From CAZLFQ01 sp964625465 (GTDB lineage Bacteria; Pseudomonadota; Alphaproteobacteria; Rickettsiales; Midichloriaceae): a stretch of DNA of 41,429 nucleotides. Location of the stretch: the NCBI GenBank assembly GCA_964625465.1, contig CAZVFD010000012.1, positions 1 to 41,429 of the forward strand, in the 5' to 3' direction. The notes below the pieces were generated by a model. That model searched no databases. It was not told the origin of the DNA and saw only the letters and a list, made by a program, of their open reading frames with translations. The position numbers were made by a program, and so were the translations under genes. Shown piece after piece: positions 30,591 to 38,037 of this stretch. Each line of letters starts with the position of its first letter. The stretch's first letter is position 1.

Positions 30591-33518
30591 TTAAAGCATA
30601 CATCCTATTTCACGATCTAAAGTTCTCCTTGGCAAAGCTGCTGCTGTACAGTTTACTACAGCATTGTGTTTGGCTGATGGCATTGCAGTTGATGTTAGAT
30701 TTCCACAACTTGAGTTAGTACTACTAACTGCGTTTAACAATGCAGCTTTATCCCTCATTGCCTCGGCTTCTTCAATTGCATCCTCAACTTTCGTCATGCT
30801 CTCTACAGCTTGCGGATATGGGTTGAATCTAAATGCTTTTTCTCCATGGGCACTATGAATAGCCAATAATAAAGATGAAGTTGGATCAATTAATCTCAAT
30901 TCATCAAGCACTAATTCAGCAACATCTAGATGTGCGCAAAGTGCAGCTTTACGTAGTATAGATATATTATTTCGAACCTCAAATAGTGATCTAGAATATT
31001 CATTTGTTGGGTCAATGCGCCTTGCTTCTTCAAACATAAATTTTACACATTTATAGTGACCACGTTCTATTGCCACTTCCAATAAATTTCTACCAGCGGT
31101 TGGTCTTTTTGTATTGTTAATTAGTTTTTTAGAATATTCATTTGTTGGGTCAATTCTTCTTGCCTCTTCAAATATTATTTGTAGTGACTCGAAACAATCA
31201 TGAGTTGCACAATTTTCAGCTCCATTCGCATGATTACTATCCGAAATATTAATTAGCTTTCTGGAGCATTGGTTTGTTGGGTCAACTGACCTTGCTTCAT
31301 CAAATAAAATTTGAATTACCTTAGGATATTTTTTTCCAAGGTCTACTAAAGTAAAACGATCTCTTTTAGTTTCTAATTCTAGTAGCCTTCGGGCAAAAGC
31401 TAGCGTGGGATCAATTTCCCTCGCTTTAGCCAATATTAATTTTACCAATTCAACATCTCCCTTACTCACAGCTATATGTAGCGCATTATAACCGTTGTTA
31501 TTGGTTTCATCGAGCAGCTCTTGAGTAAACTTATAAGATAAGGAGAATTGTTCATCGTAAACATCGCCAACTTTATCAGCTTCCGACAACAGAAACTTTA
31601 CTGACGCAACTGCTTGCTTATCAATTGCTTCAAGTAGTGGGGTATTACCACCGCTCCCTCTAGCTCTTAACAATTGTTTTAAAAATTCAAAGGTTGGTAT
31701 TCCTTCTTCACTATATACTACTGCATCGATTTGGTTAATTGCCGCAATTAAAGTTTTGAGTGACTCTAAATATTGAGTTGCATGGTTCAGCAAAGACTGA
31801 CCTACATATGGTTTTCTGACTATAAATTCTTGTAAAAACACCCATGTAGGATCAATGGCTTTTGCTTCATTTAATACAGCTTGAACAACTTCAGAATTAT
31901 TGCTCTCAATTGTCATGGAACATAGAGCTTTTGCCGAGACGACAAAACCAGAAAGTATTTTCCTCGAAATATCTTTATCTTTAATATTGTTTAAGTATTC
32001 AGCTAAATCTTTTGCCTGTGCTCTCTCAATTAGATTTTGCACAGCAAAAAATAGGCAATTAAAATCTGGATTGATTTTCTGATCCAGTAAACACACTTGC
32101 TGATCTGCATCTTGATAAGGAGGTTTTCCATCTCTATATCTTGCAGGAATATTAGCGATAGGAAAAATATCTTTTGGGGTATTGCCTCCAATTCCTAATG
32201 TCACTTTACCAATACTATGATTTTTCTTCAATATACTCGCCATTTCGTTGTAAAATGGGACGCATAAAAAATTCAGGTTGTCATTTAGTCTTTCCCACGA
32301 ATCAAATACAAATGTCTTTAGGCCTTTATTATCATCTTTACCAAACCAAACGAAGCTTTGTGCTACTATTTTATCGCCCTTGAAAATTGCCACTATATCG
32401 GTATCAGGGTTAGTCATTGCTTCTATGGCGCAATTCTCGCCTTCGTTACCGACTGATTGGCAGCAATTAGTTAGTTCTCCTGCGACCAACTTTCGCCAAT
32501 CTCGTACTGGTAGTACTTCCAACCTATATTGTGCAAGTTTTGGCTCGCCATATTTATATGCTATATCATTGCCATCGATTTTAACGTGAGGAATATTAGT
32601 GGTAGATTTTATTTTCCTTGGCTTATCTTGATACGTCACTTCATTGCCTAGAAGAATGTCTAACCCTTTATTATAGCCAACCTCAGGCACACCTTTTTCA
32701 ATGCACACTAGGCTATATTTACGAATATCTTCTTTTGTAACGCCACTTGGCAAATTTTCTGCTGTCTCAACTTCCTGTTGTCTTTTATAGCCAACTTGTG
32801 CCAAGGCTTTCATAGCATCTTCTAGAGTATCAGGAACACACTTTAGGAGCTCCTCAATCTCATCTGCCTTTGTTAGACAGACTAAAGCTTTTGAAGATGT
32901 TTTTAAAACCAAGTCATACCATTTTTCTCTATCCCATTTTTTTTCATCTGCTGGGAAGTTTAATTTGATATATAAATCATGCAGTGGCTGCTGGACGTCC
33001 GAAGCTACAGTATGAATCATTAGCGCAAACACTTTTTTAGCAAATGCTTCAAGGTTTGAACTATCAATAAACTGACCGAGCTTGTGATGAAAAGATTCCA
33101 ATTCTGCATCATCAAAAAAGCTGCTTTCTTTCGAAAGTGTTGTCATAATCTTTAAAGTAGGTAAAAGCGGATATTCTTTATTGAGCTTAATTGCAGGTTC
33201 TTTCTCCTTGAACTCATCTCCTAAAACCTTGCTGGTATCCTGTAACCACGTATGTAGTTTTGGATAGCTTTTCTTGGGAAATAGGGTCTTATTTTCAATA
33301 AGATAATCTACCTCATCTTTAGTAAAAGCTCTGTAGTTTTTTATAGATTTGTTAGCTATTAACCTTTGCCTGTCTGCTCCTGCAGTTGGCTGAGGCAAAA
33401 CATCTTTTTCGCTCTCTAAACTACAGATTTTACCCGCTAAATCTATTATTGCCCCTATTTTTAGCTTCATATCTCCCCCACAGCAGCTAAGTTGGACGCC
33501 CATTATAGCATAAAGCAT
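30591..33518 (-). CDS. Large ankyrin-repeat protein with unusual DPT-containing repeats
   Basis: Up to 975 residues. Three starts are possible: 33518, an internal ATG 15 bases further in, and the ATG at 33470 that follows GGGGGAGAT and may be the true one. The N-terminal 330 residues are helical and unrecognised. A segment at about 345-440 (LTNCCQSVGNEGENC, then IVAIFKGDKIVAQSFVWFG) looks like a separate small alpha/beta domain, perhaps acetyltransferase-like. From about 540 on, ankyrin repeats appear (GGNTPLLEAIDKQ, NNGYNALHIAVSKGDVELV). In the C-terminal part each repeat carries the phrase A-R-x-I-D-P-T about every 41-46 residues, longer than the normal 33. It lies between the HAD gene and a copy of its 3' end. 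A host-interaction role is inferred. Confidence 0.82.
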   Translation of the reverse strand: MLYAIMGVQLSCCGGDMKLKIGAIIDLAGKICSLESEKDVLPQPTAGADRQRLIANKSIKNYRAFTKDEVDYLIENKTLFPKKSYPKLHTWLQDTSKVLGDEFKEKEPAIKLNKEYPLLPTLKIMTTLSKESSFFDDAELESFHHKLGQFIDSSNLEAFAKKVFALMIHTVASDVQQPLHDLYIKLNFPADEKKWDREKWYDLVLKTSSKALVCLTKADEIEELLKCVPDTLEDAMKALAQVGYKRQQEVETAENLPSGVTKEDIRKYSLVCIEKGVPEVGYNKGLDILLGNEVTYQDKPRKIKSTTNIPHVKIDGNDIAYKYGEPKLAQYRLEVLPVRDWRKLVAGELTNCCQSVGNEGENCAIEAMTNPDTDIVAIFKGDKIVAQSFVWFGKDDNKGLKTFVFDSWERLNDNLNFLCVPFYNEMASILKKNHSIGKVTLGIGGNTPKDIFPIANIPARYRDGKPPYQDADQQVCLLDQKINPDFNCLFFAVQNLIERAQAKDLAEYLNNIKDKDISRKILSGFVVSAKALCSMTIESNNSEVVQAVLNEAKAIDPTWVFLQEFIVRKPYVGQSLLNHATQYLESLKTLIAAINQIDAVVYSEEGIPTFEFLKQLLRARGSGGNTPLLEAIDKQAVASVKFLLSEADKVGDVYDEQFSLSYKFTQELLDETNNNGYNALHIAVSKGDVELVKLILAKAREIDPTLAFARRLLELETKRDRFTLVDLGKKYPKVIQILFDEARSVDPTNQCSRKLINISDSNHANGAENCATHDCFESLQIIFEEARRIDPTNEYSKKLINNTKRPTAGRNLLEVAIERGHYKCVKFMFEEARRIDPTNEYSRSLFEVRNNISILRKAALCAHLDVAELVLDELRLIDPTSSLLLAIHSAHGEKAFRFNPYPQAVESMTKVEDAIEEAEAMRDKAALLNAVSSTNSSCGNLTSTAMPSAKHNAVVNCTAAALPRRTLDREIGCML

Positions 33519-33562
33519 GGATAATAACTAGAAAAAATGCTTAATGATGCCAATGAATATAT

Positions 33563-33595
33563 GATTTACTTGAAGTGAAAAAGTACTTAGACTAG
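33563..33595 (+). repeat. Duplicated 3' end of the HAD gene, copy 2
   Basis: It encodes DLLEVKKYLD and TAG in frame, against DLLEVKKYFG and TAA in the HAD gene. It lies 26 bp before nhaA, where the original HAD gene end would have stood if the ankyrin gene were absent. Confidence 0.75.
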
Positions 33596-33621
33596 GCGCA
33601 GTACATTTTAGTTGTAGAAAG

Positions 33622-34797
33622 ATGCCAATTAGCAAAGTTATAAGTTTTAAGATTCTATTTAAAAATGCAGCAGACAAAGGCGTGCTGTTGCTTGTCGGCG
33701 CAGTGCTTGCACTAATATTGGCCAATAGCAAGTATGGTGCTTTTTATGATATTTTACTCAACGGAAATATAAAAGTTTACCTAGAGGAAGCGGAATATAT
33801 TTTTACCGTTCACCACTTTATTAATGACTTTTTAATGGTGATATTTTTCTTCCTAGTTGGTTTGGAGATAAAGAGAGAGCTAATTTCTGGACATCTTGCC
33901 ACAACATCGCAAAGAATTTTACCAGCAGCATGTGCAGTTGGTGGTGTTATATTTCCTGCGTTGATTTATTATTTATTTAATCATCATAACGAAATTGCTT
34001 TGCGTGGTTGGGCGATTCCAACAGCTACAGACATAGCATTTGCGATTGGTATATTTACATTTTTTGGAAAAAATTTGCCACTTTCTTTGAAGATTTTTCT
34101 GACAGCATTAGCTATTATAGATGATTTAATTGCGGTACTGATTATTGCTTTATTCTATTCTGAAGGCATCACTGAGGCATACTTGTACTTAATATTGCTA
34201 GCAGGGTTTTTACTCTACTTTTTTAATAGGCAACGAGTTACCAGCCTTCTTGTCTATACAATAATGGGTTGCGTTCTATGGTATTTGTTTTGGGAGGCGA
34301 GTATTCATACTACGGTTGCTGGTGTGATGCTTGCGATGTTTGTTCCTCTTGATTGTAAGGGCAAGCCATCACCTCTAGTAAAGTTTGAAAAAATATTATA
34401 CCCCTCGGTTGCGTATGTAATTCTACCGTTATTTGCATTTTCAAATTCTGGAGTCATGATTGACGTCATTGCTTTTGCCACATTTACCAACACTGTCACT
34501 TTAGGAATAGTTCTAGGGTTGTTGCTAGGGAAGCAAATTGGCATAACAGGAATGGCTTGGTTGTTGATTAAATTAAAACTTACGAAACTCCCAGAGAAAT
34601 CAAATATGTTACAGTTCTATATTGTATCGATTATGTGCGGAATAGGCTTTACTATGAGCCTATTCATTGGGGAACTGGCATTTGGAGGAAATAACGATTA
34701 CACTGCGCATATGAAGATTGGTGTATTACTTGGTTCATTACTCTCAGCTATAATGTGCGCTGCAATATTAAAAATGATTCAGAAGAAAAAAAGATGA
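33622..34797 (+). CDS. nhaA: Na+/H+ antiporter NhaA
   Basis: 391 residues, usual length, about twelve membrane helices. It expels Na+ in exchange for two H+ at the inner membrane. Signature stretches are FFFLVGLEIKRELISGHL, GWAIPTATDIAFAIGIF and LTALAIIDDLIAVLII, the last with the paired ion-binding aspartates (D163-D164 in E. coli). The C-terminal lysine region is also present (GIGFTMSLFIGELAF). It overlaps lolC by 4 bases (ATGA). The promoter may lie in the short gap behind the HAD-end duplicate. Very secure. Confidence 0.96.
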   Translation: MPISKVISFKILFKNAADKGVLLLVGAVLALILANSKYGAFYDILLNGNIKVYLEEAEYIFTVHHFINDFLMVIFFFLVGLEIKRELISGHLATTSQRILPAACAVGGVIFPALIYYLFNHHNEIALRGWAIPTATDIAFAIGIFTFFGKNLPLSLKIFLTALAIIDDLIAVLIIALFYSEGITEAYLYLILLAGFLLYFFNRQRVTSLLVYTIMGCVLWYLFWEASIHTTVAGVMLAMFVPLDCKGKPSPLVKFEKILYPSVAYVILPLFAFSNSGVMIDVIAFATFTNTVTLGIVLGLLLGKQIGITGMAWLLIKLKLTKLPEKSNMLQFYIVSIMCGIGFTMSLFIGELAFGGNNDYTAHMKIGVLLGSLLSAIMCAAILKMIQKKKR

Positions 34798-36038
34798 TTC
34801 AAAAATTTGAATTGATGATAGCTCTAAGATACTTACGTGCAAAGCGTAAAGAGAGTTTTATTTCAATCGTAAGTTGGTTTTCATTAATTGGAATAGCCTT
34901 AGGTGTTGCTACTCTAATCATAGTTATGTCGGTAATGAATGGTTATCACGTTGAGTTGCTCAATAGAATTCTTGGGATTAATGGACATGTTGCTGTGAAT
35001 CAAGTTAAGGGAAATATAGTGGATTATGCTCAAAGAGCTGAGCAAATATCCAAAATCCCAAATGTTACTTATGTTGCACCTCTTATTCAAACGCAAGCTA
35101 TGGCCATAGCTAATAATCACTCTGTTGGGGTGATGGTAAGAGGAATGACAGCTGAAAACTTAGAGAATAAACCAGTGATGAAAGAATCTTTGGATTTAGT
35201 TTCTCTTGGGCAGTTTAAAAATAATGACGGTATTTATTTAGGAAAAACCTTAGCACGTCTATTAGATGTTGGTATTGGAGACACAGTAAAGCTCTTAACA
35301 CCTGAAACCACCACGACTTTGATTGGTAGTATTCCCAGGATGAAAACCTACAAAGTTATCGGCACTTTTGATGTTGGTATGTATGAATATAATGCAACCA
35401 CAATATTTATGCCTCTTGAAGAGGCACAGCTTTTCTTTAAGTTGGGTTCGTCTGTAACCGATATAGAGATATTGGTAAATGACCCAGAAAATATGGATAG
35501 TATAAAGCAAGAGCTGGTTAAGCTGTTCCCTAATGATATTAGACTGCTCGATTGGGGTATGGCAAATGCTACCCTTTTTAATGCCCTTGCGGTTGAGAGA
35601 AATGTCATGTTCTTGATTTTGACATTAATAATCCTTGTTGCCGCGTTTAATATAATCTCTAGCCTAATAATGCTTGTTAAGGATAAAGCTACCAATATTG
35701 CTATTCTTAGAACTATAGGTGCAAGTAAAGGTTCGATTATTAGAATATTTGTCATGTGCGGCTCTATGATTGGTGTTATAGGAACCATGTTTGGTGGAAT
35801 TCTTGGTGTAGCTTTCGCAATGAATATTGAAAAAATAAGGGAGTTTCTACAGTCTATGACTGGTATTACCTTGTTTGATCCAGTTATATATTTTCTAACT
35901 AAGCTTCCTTCCAACTTAGAATTTTCAAGTGTAATTACAGTTTGTTTGGTTTCCTTGATATTTTCATTGTTGGCTACTATTTATCCTGCGTGGCGTGCAT
36001 CAAAACTAACTCCTGCTGAGGTATTAAGATATGAGTAA
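34794..36038 (+). CDS. lolC: Lipoprotein-releasing ABC transporter permease LolC/LolE
   Basis: 414 residues from the ATG at 34794, which overlaps the nhaA TGA; the frame is open upstream but the overlap makes this start preferable. It starts FELMIALRYLRAKRKESFIS and has the first helix IVSWFSLIGIALGVATLIIV, a large periplasmic domain (about 45-270) and three C-terminal helices of the FtsX type ending ATIYPAWRASKLTPAEVLRY. It forms the membrane part of LolCDE, which extracts lipoproteins for LolA. The ATPase LolD is not next to it, as it often is elsewhere; nnrD follows with an 8-base overlap. Confidence 0.93.
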   Translation: MIQKFELMIALRYLRAKRKESFISIVSWFSLIGIALGVATLIIVMSVMNGYHVELLNRILGINGHVAVNQVKGNIVDYAQRAEQISKIPNVTYVAPLIQTQAMAIANNHSVGVMVRGMTAENLENKPVMKESLDLVSLGQFKNNDGIYLGKTLARLLDVGIGDTVKLLTPETTTTLIGSIPRMKTYKVIGTFDVGMYEYNATTIFMPLEEAQLFFKLGSSVTDIEILVNDPENMDSIKQELVKLFPNDIRLLDWGMANATLFNALAVERNVMFLILTLIILVAAFNIISSLIMLVKDKATNIAILRTIGASKGSIIRIFVMCGSMIGVIGTMFGGILGVAFAMNIEKIREFLQSMTGITLFDPVIYFLTKLPSNLEFSSVITVCLVSLIFSLLATIYPAWRASKLTPAEVLRYE

Positions 36039-36822
36039 ACCAATACTTCCTTCTTTTGATAAAAACTCTCATAAAGGCGAGAAGGGTAAGGTAATGATCG
36101 TTGCAGGTAGTCATCTGTATTACGGCGCGCCAATCTTTACTGCGCTAGCAGCTGAGCATAGTGGTGCAGATTTGATTACGTTATTCTTACCAGAAAAGCA
36201 TGTTGAATGTGCCAAACATTATTCCTTGAATTTATTTTTACACTCTTTTGTTCAACATGACTTAGGTTTAAAAGATATAGGGTTAATAGTTGATGAAGCA
36301 AAACGAAATGATGTTTTAATCATTGGTAATGGTGTAGGTACTGATCAAGATAGCAAAAAAGCCATAATAAAAATTCTTGAAGAGGTCAGTATCCCTGTCG
36401 TGTTAGATGCCGAAGCACTTTTTCCTGAAATATTGAATATAAAACGTCAATCCGAATGGGTTGTTACTCCGCATAAGGGCGAGTTCAAACGGTTGTTTGG
36501 CGTAGAGCCTAACGAAGAAAATGTTTCATTAATGTCAAAACAGCATGACATGACAATTCTCCTAAAATCACCAGTGGATATAATTGGTTGTAAAGGAGAG
36601 ATAACCTTAAACCTCACAGGCTGCCCACAAATGAGGGTAGGTGGTACAGGCGATGCTTTGGCAGGTATAGTAGGTTCATATGTTTCGCAGGGTTTGTCAC
36701 TAAAAGATTCTGCATTCTCTGGGGCTTATTACTGGGGTAAATGCGGTGAGAAGCTTGCAGAAAAACAACGATCTTTAACAACTCTAGAGATGATAAGATG
36801 TTTCTCTAGCGCTATGATGTGA
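36031..36822 (+). CDS. nnrD: ADP-dependent NAD(P)H-hydrate dehydratase
   Basis: 263 residues, matching the C-terminal half of E. coli Nnr (YjeF) alone. It repairs hydrated NADH and NADPH. Seen are HKGEKGKVMIVAGSHLYYGA near the N-terminus, VLDAEALF, VVTPHKGEFKRLFG and the nucleotide-binding, catalytic GGTGDALAGIVGSYVSQG near residue 210. The epimerase half (NnrE) is absent from this window and must be encoded elsewhere or missing. It overlaps lolC by 8 bases, so it is translationally coupled, although the functions are unrelated. Confidence 0.92.
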   Translation: MSKPILPSFDKNSHKGEKGKVMIVAGSHLYYGAPIFTALAAEHSGADLITLFLPEKHVECAKHYSLNLFLHSFVQHDLGLKDIGLIVDEAKRNDVLIIGNGVGTDQDSKKAIIKILEEVSIPVVLDAEALFPEILNIKRQSEWVVTPHKGEFKRLFGVEPNEENVSLMSKQHDMTILLKSPVDIIGCKGEITLNLTGCPQMRVGGTGDALAGIVGSYVSQGLSLKDSAFSGAYYWGKCGEKLAEKQRSLTTLEMIRCFSSAMM

Positions 36823-36928
36823 GATTTATACGTAGTGCATTGTTTGTAAGTCGGCCTAATACCGCTGTTTCAAAGTTTTATTGAAAGAAAAATTAAAGTT
36901 TATTGATTCTAATTAAAGCTTAATCATC

Positions 36929-36957
36929 TTGACCAAATCAATAAAAATAGGTAAATT
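36929..36957 (+). promoter_or_regulatory. Candidate promoter for pal
   Basis: TTGACC (36929-36934), a 17-base spacer and TAAATT (36952-36957). The -35 is near consensus and the -10 is moderate. It would give a leader of about 32 bases that holds the strong CTGGAGGA ribosome binding site. Confidence 0.5.
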
Positions 36958-36995
36958 TAAAATTAAATAACAAAGTTAAAATCCTGGAGGATCAA

Positions 36996-37451
36996 ATGAA
37001 TTTATTCAAAGCGCTAGTTATAGGTGCTTCGATCACGTTACTTGCAGCATGTTCTACAACTAGTTCTGAATATGGTGAAGGTACAAATGCATCACAAAGT
37101 CAAATTGATGAATTAGAGAATCGTGTGGGCGACAGAGTGTTCTTTGAACTCGATAGCTCTGCGATATCTGGTGAAGCACAAGAAATTCTTAAGAAGCAAG
37201 CTGCTTTCATGTCTCAAAACACAGACCTTAAATTTGTTGTTGAAGGTCATTGTGATGAAAGAGGTACAAGAGAGTATAACTTAGCATTAGGTGAGCGCCG
37301 TGCAAATGCGGTTAAACAACATCTAGTAAGCCTAGGGGTTGATGCTTCTAGAATTACTACTGTTAGCTATGGCAAAGAGAGACCAGCAGTTGTTGGTACA
37401 AATGAGTGGGCTTGGAGCCAAAACCGTAGAGGCGTAACTGTTGCAAAATAG
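36996..37451 (+). CDS. pal: Peptidoglycan-associated lipoprotein Pal
   Basis: 151 residues. The lipoprotein signal ends in the lipobox LLAAC, with lipidated C19. After a Ser/Thr-rich linker comes an OmpA-like peptidoglycan-binding domain: VFFELDSSAISGEAQEIL, VVEGHCDERGTREYNLALGE and RRANAVKQHLVSLGVDASRI. It anchors the outer membrane to the cell wall with the Tol system. TonB/Tol neighbours (tolB, ybgF) are not present on either side, unlike in many genomes. It has a strong ribosome binding site (GGAGGATCAA), its own promoter and a textbook terminator, so it is a single-gene unit. Confidence 0.96.
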   Translation: MNLFKALVIGASITLLAACSTTSSEYGEGTNASQSQIDELENRVGDRVFFELDSSAISGEAQEILKKQAAFMSQNTDLKFVVEGHCDERGTREYNLALGERRANAVKQHLVSLGVDASRITTVSYGKERPAVVGTNEWAWSQNRRGVTVAK

Positions 37452-37473
37452 TTAATCTACAGATTAGTATTTT

Positions 37474-37502
37474 TAAAAAAAGCCCCTTTCGGGGCTTTTT
37501 TT
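37474..37502 (+). terminator. Rho-independent terminator of pal
   Basis: AGCCCC-TTTC-GGGGCT (37481-37496), flanked by A-run and T-run (seven T's follow). Because of the A-run it could also work on the other strand. It is the clearest terminator in the window. Confidence 0.95.
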
Positions 37503-37569
37503 GTTAAAGTTAGTTTGCCACTATTGTTTTAAAATTCTATCCTAGTTTAATACAATTAATAGAGAGCTT

Positions 37570-38031
37570 ATGCAGGTAGGAAGTAAGGCTGTGAATTTTT
37601 CACTGATATCAAGTGAAAAACAACAATTCGAGTTAGCTTCGCAGATTGGAAAAAATGTGGTGCTATACTTTTATCCAAAAGATGATACCCCTGGGTGTAC
37701 CTTAGAAGCGCAAGAATTTACAATGCATGCACAGCAATTTGCTAAGTTTAACTGTATTGTAGTTGGTGTTTCTAAAGATGATGTAAATAGCCATTGTAAA
37801 TTTATCGAGAAATATAATCTTGGAATTCTGCTTTTATCCGATGAATTAGGTGATGTGTGTGAAAAATATGGAGTCATAGTAGATAAAAACATGTATGGCA
37901 AAAAGTATAAAGGTATTGAAAGGACAACATTTTTAATCGATAGTAAAGGTTATATAGTAAAAATTTGGAACAAAGTTAAAGTTGAAGGGCATGTTAAAGA
38001 AATTATTGAGGAGCTAAAACAACTAAAGTGA
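37570..38031 (+). CDS. bcp: Peroxiredoxin, BCP/PrxQ type
   Basis: 153 residues, usual length. It reduces hydrogen peroxide and organic peroxides with thioredoxin. The peroxidatic cysteine is C43 in YFYPKDDTPGCTLEAQEF. The resolving cysteine found five residues later in E. coli BCP is absent (Q48 there). C76 in the following helix (SHCKF) could serve instead, as in the alternative PrxQ subtype, or the enzyme may be 1-Cys. It lies 6 bp before the pseudokinase gene and so heads an apparent four-gene operon. Confidence 0.93.
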   Translation: MQVGSKAVNFSLISSEKQQFELASQIGKNVVLYFYPKDDTPGCTLEAQEFTMHAQQFAKFNCIVVGVSKDDVNSHCKFIEKYNLGILLLSDELGDVCEKYGVIVDKNMYGKKYKGIERTTFLIDSKGYIVKIWNKVKVEGHVKEIIEELKQLK

Positions 38032-38037
38032 TTTAAT

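Noticed and set aside
30664..30858. Plus-strand ORFs within the large ankyrin gene
   Set aside because: They follow the codon structure of the minus-strand gene and have no ribosome binding site or recognisable product.
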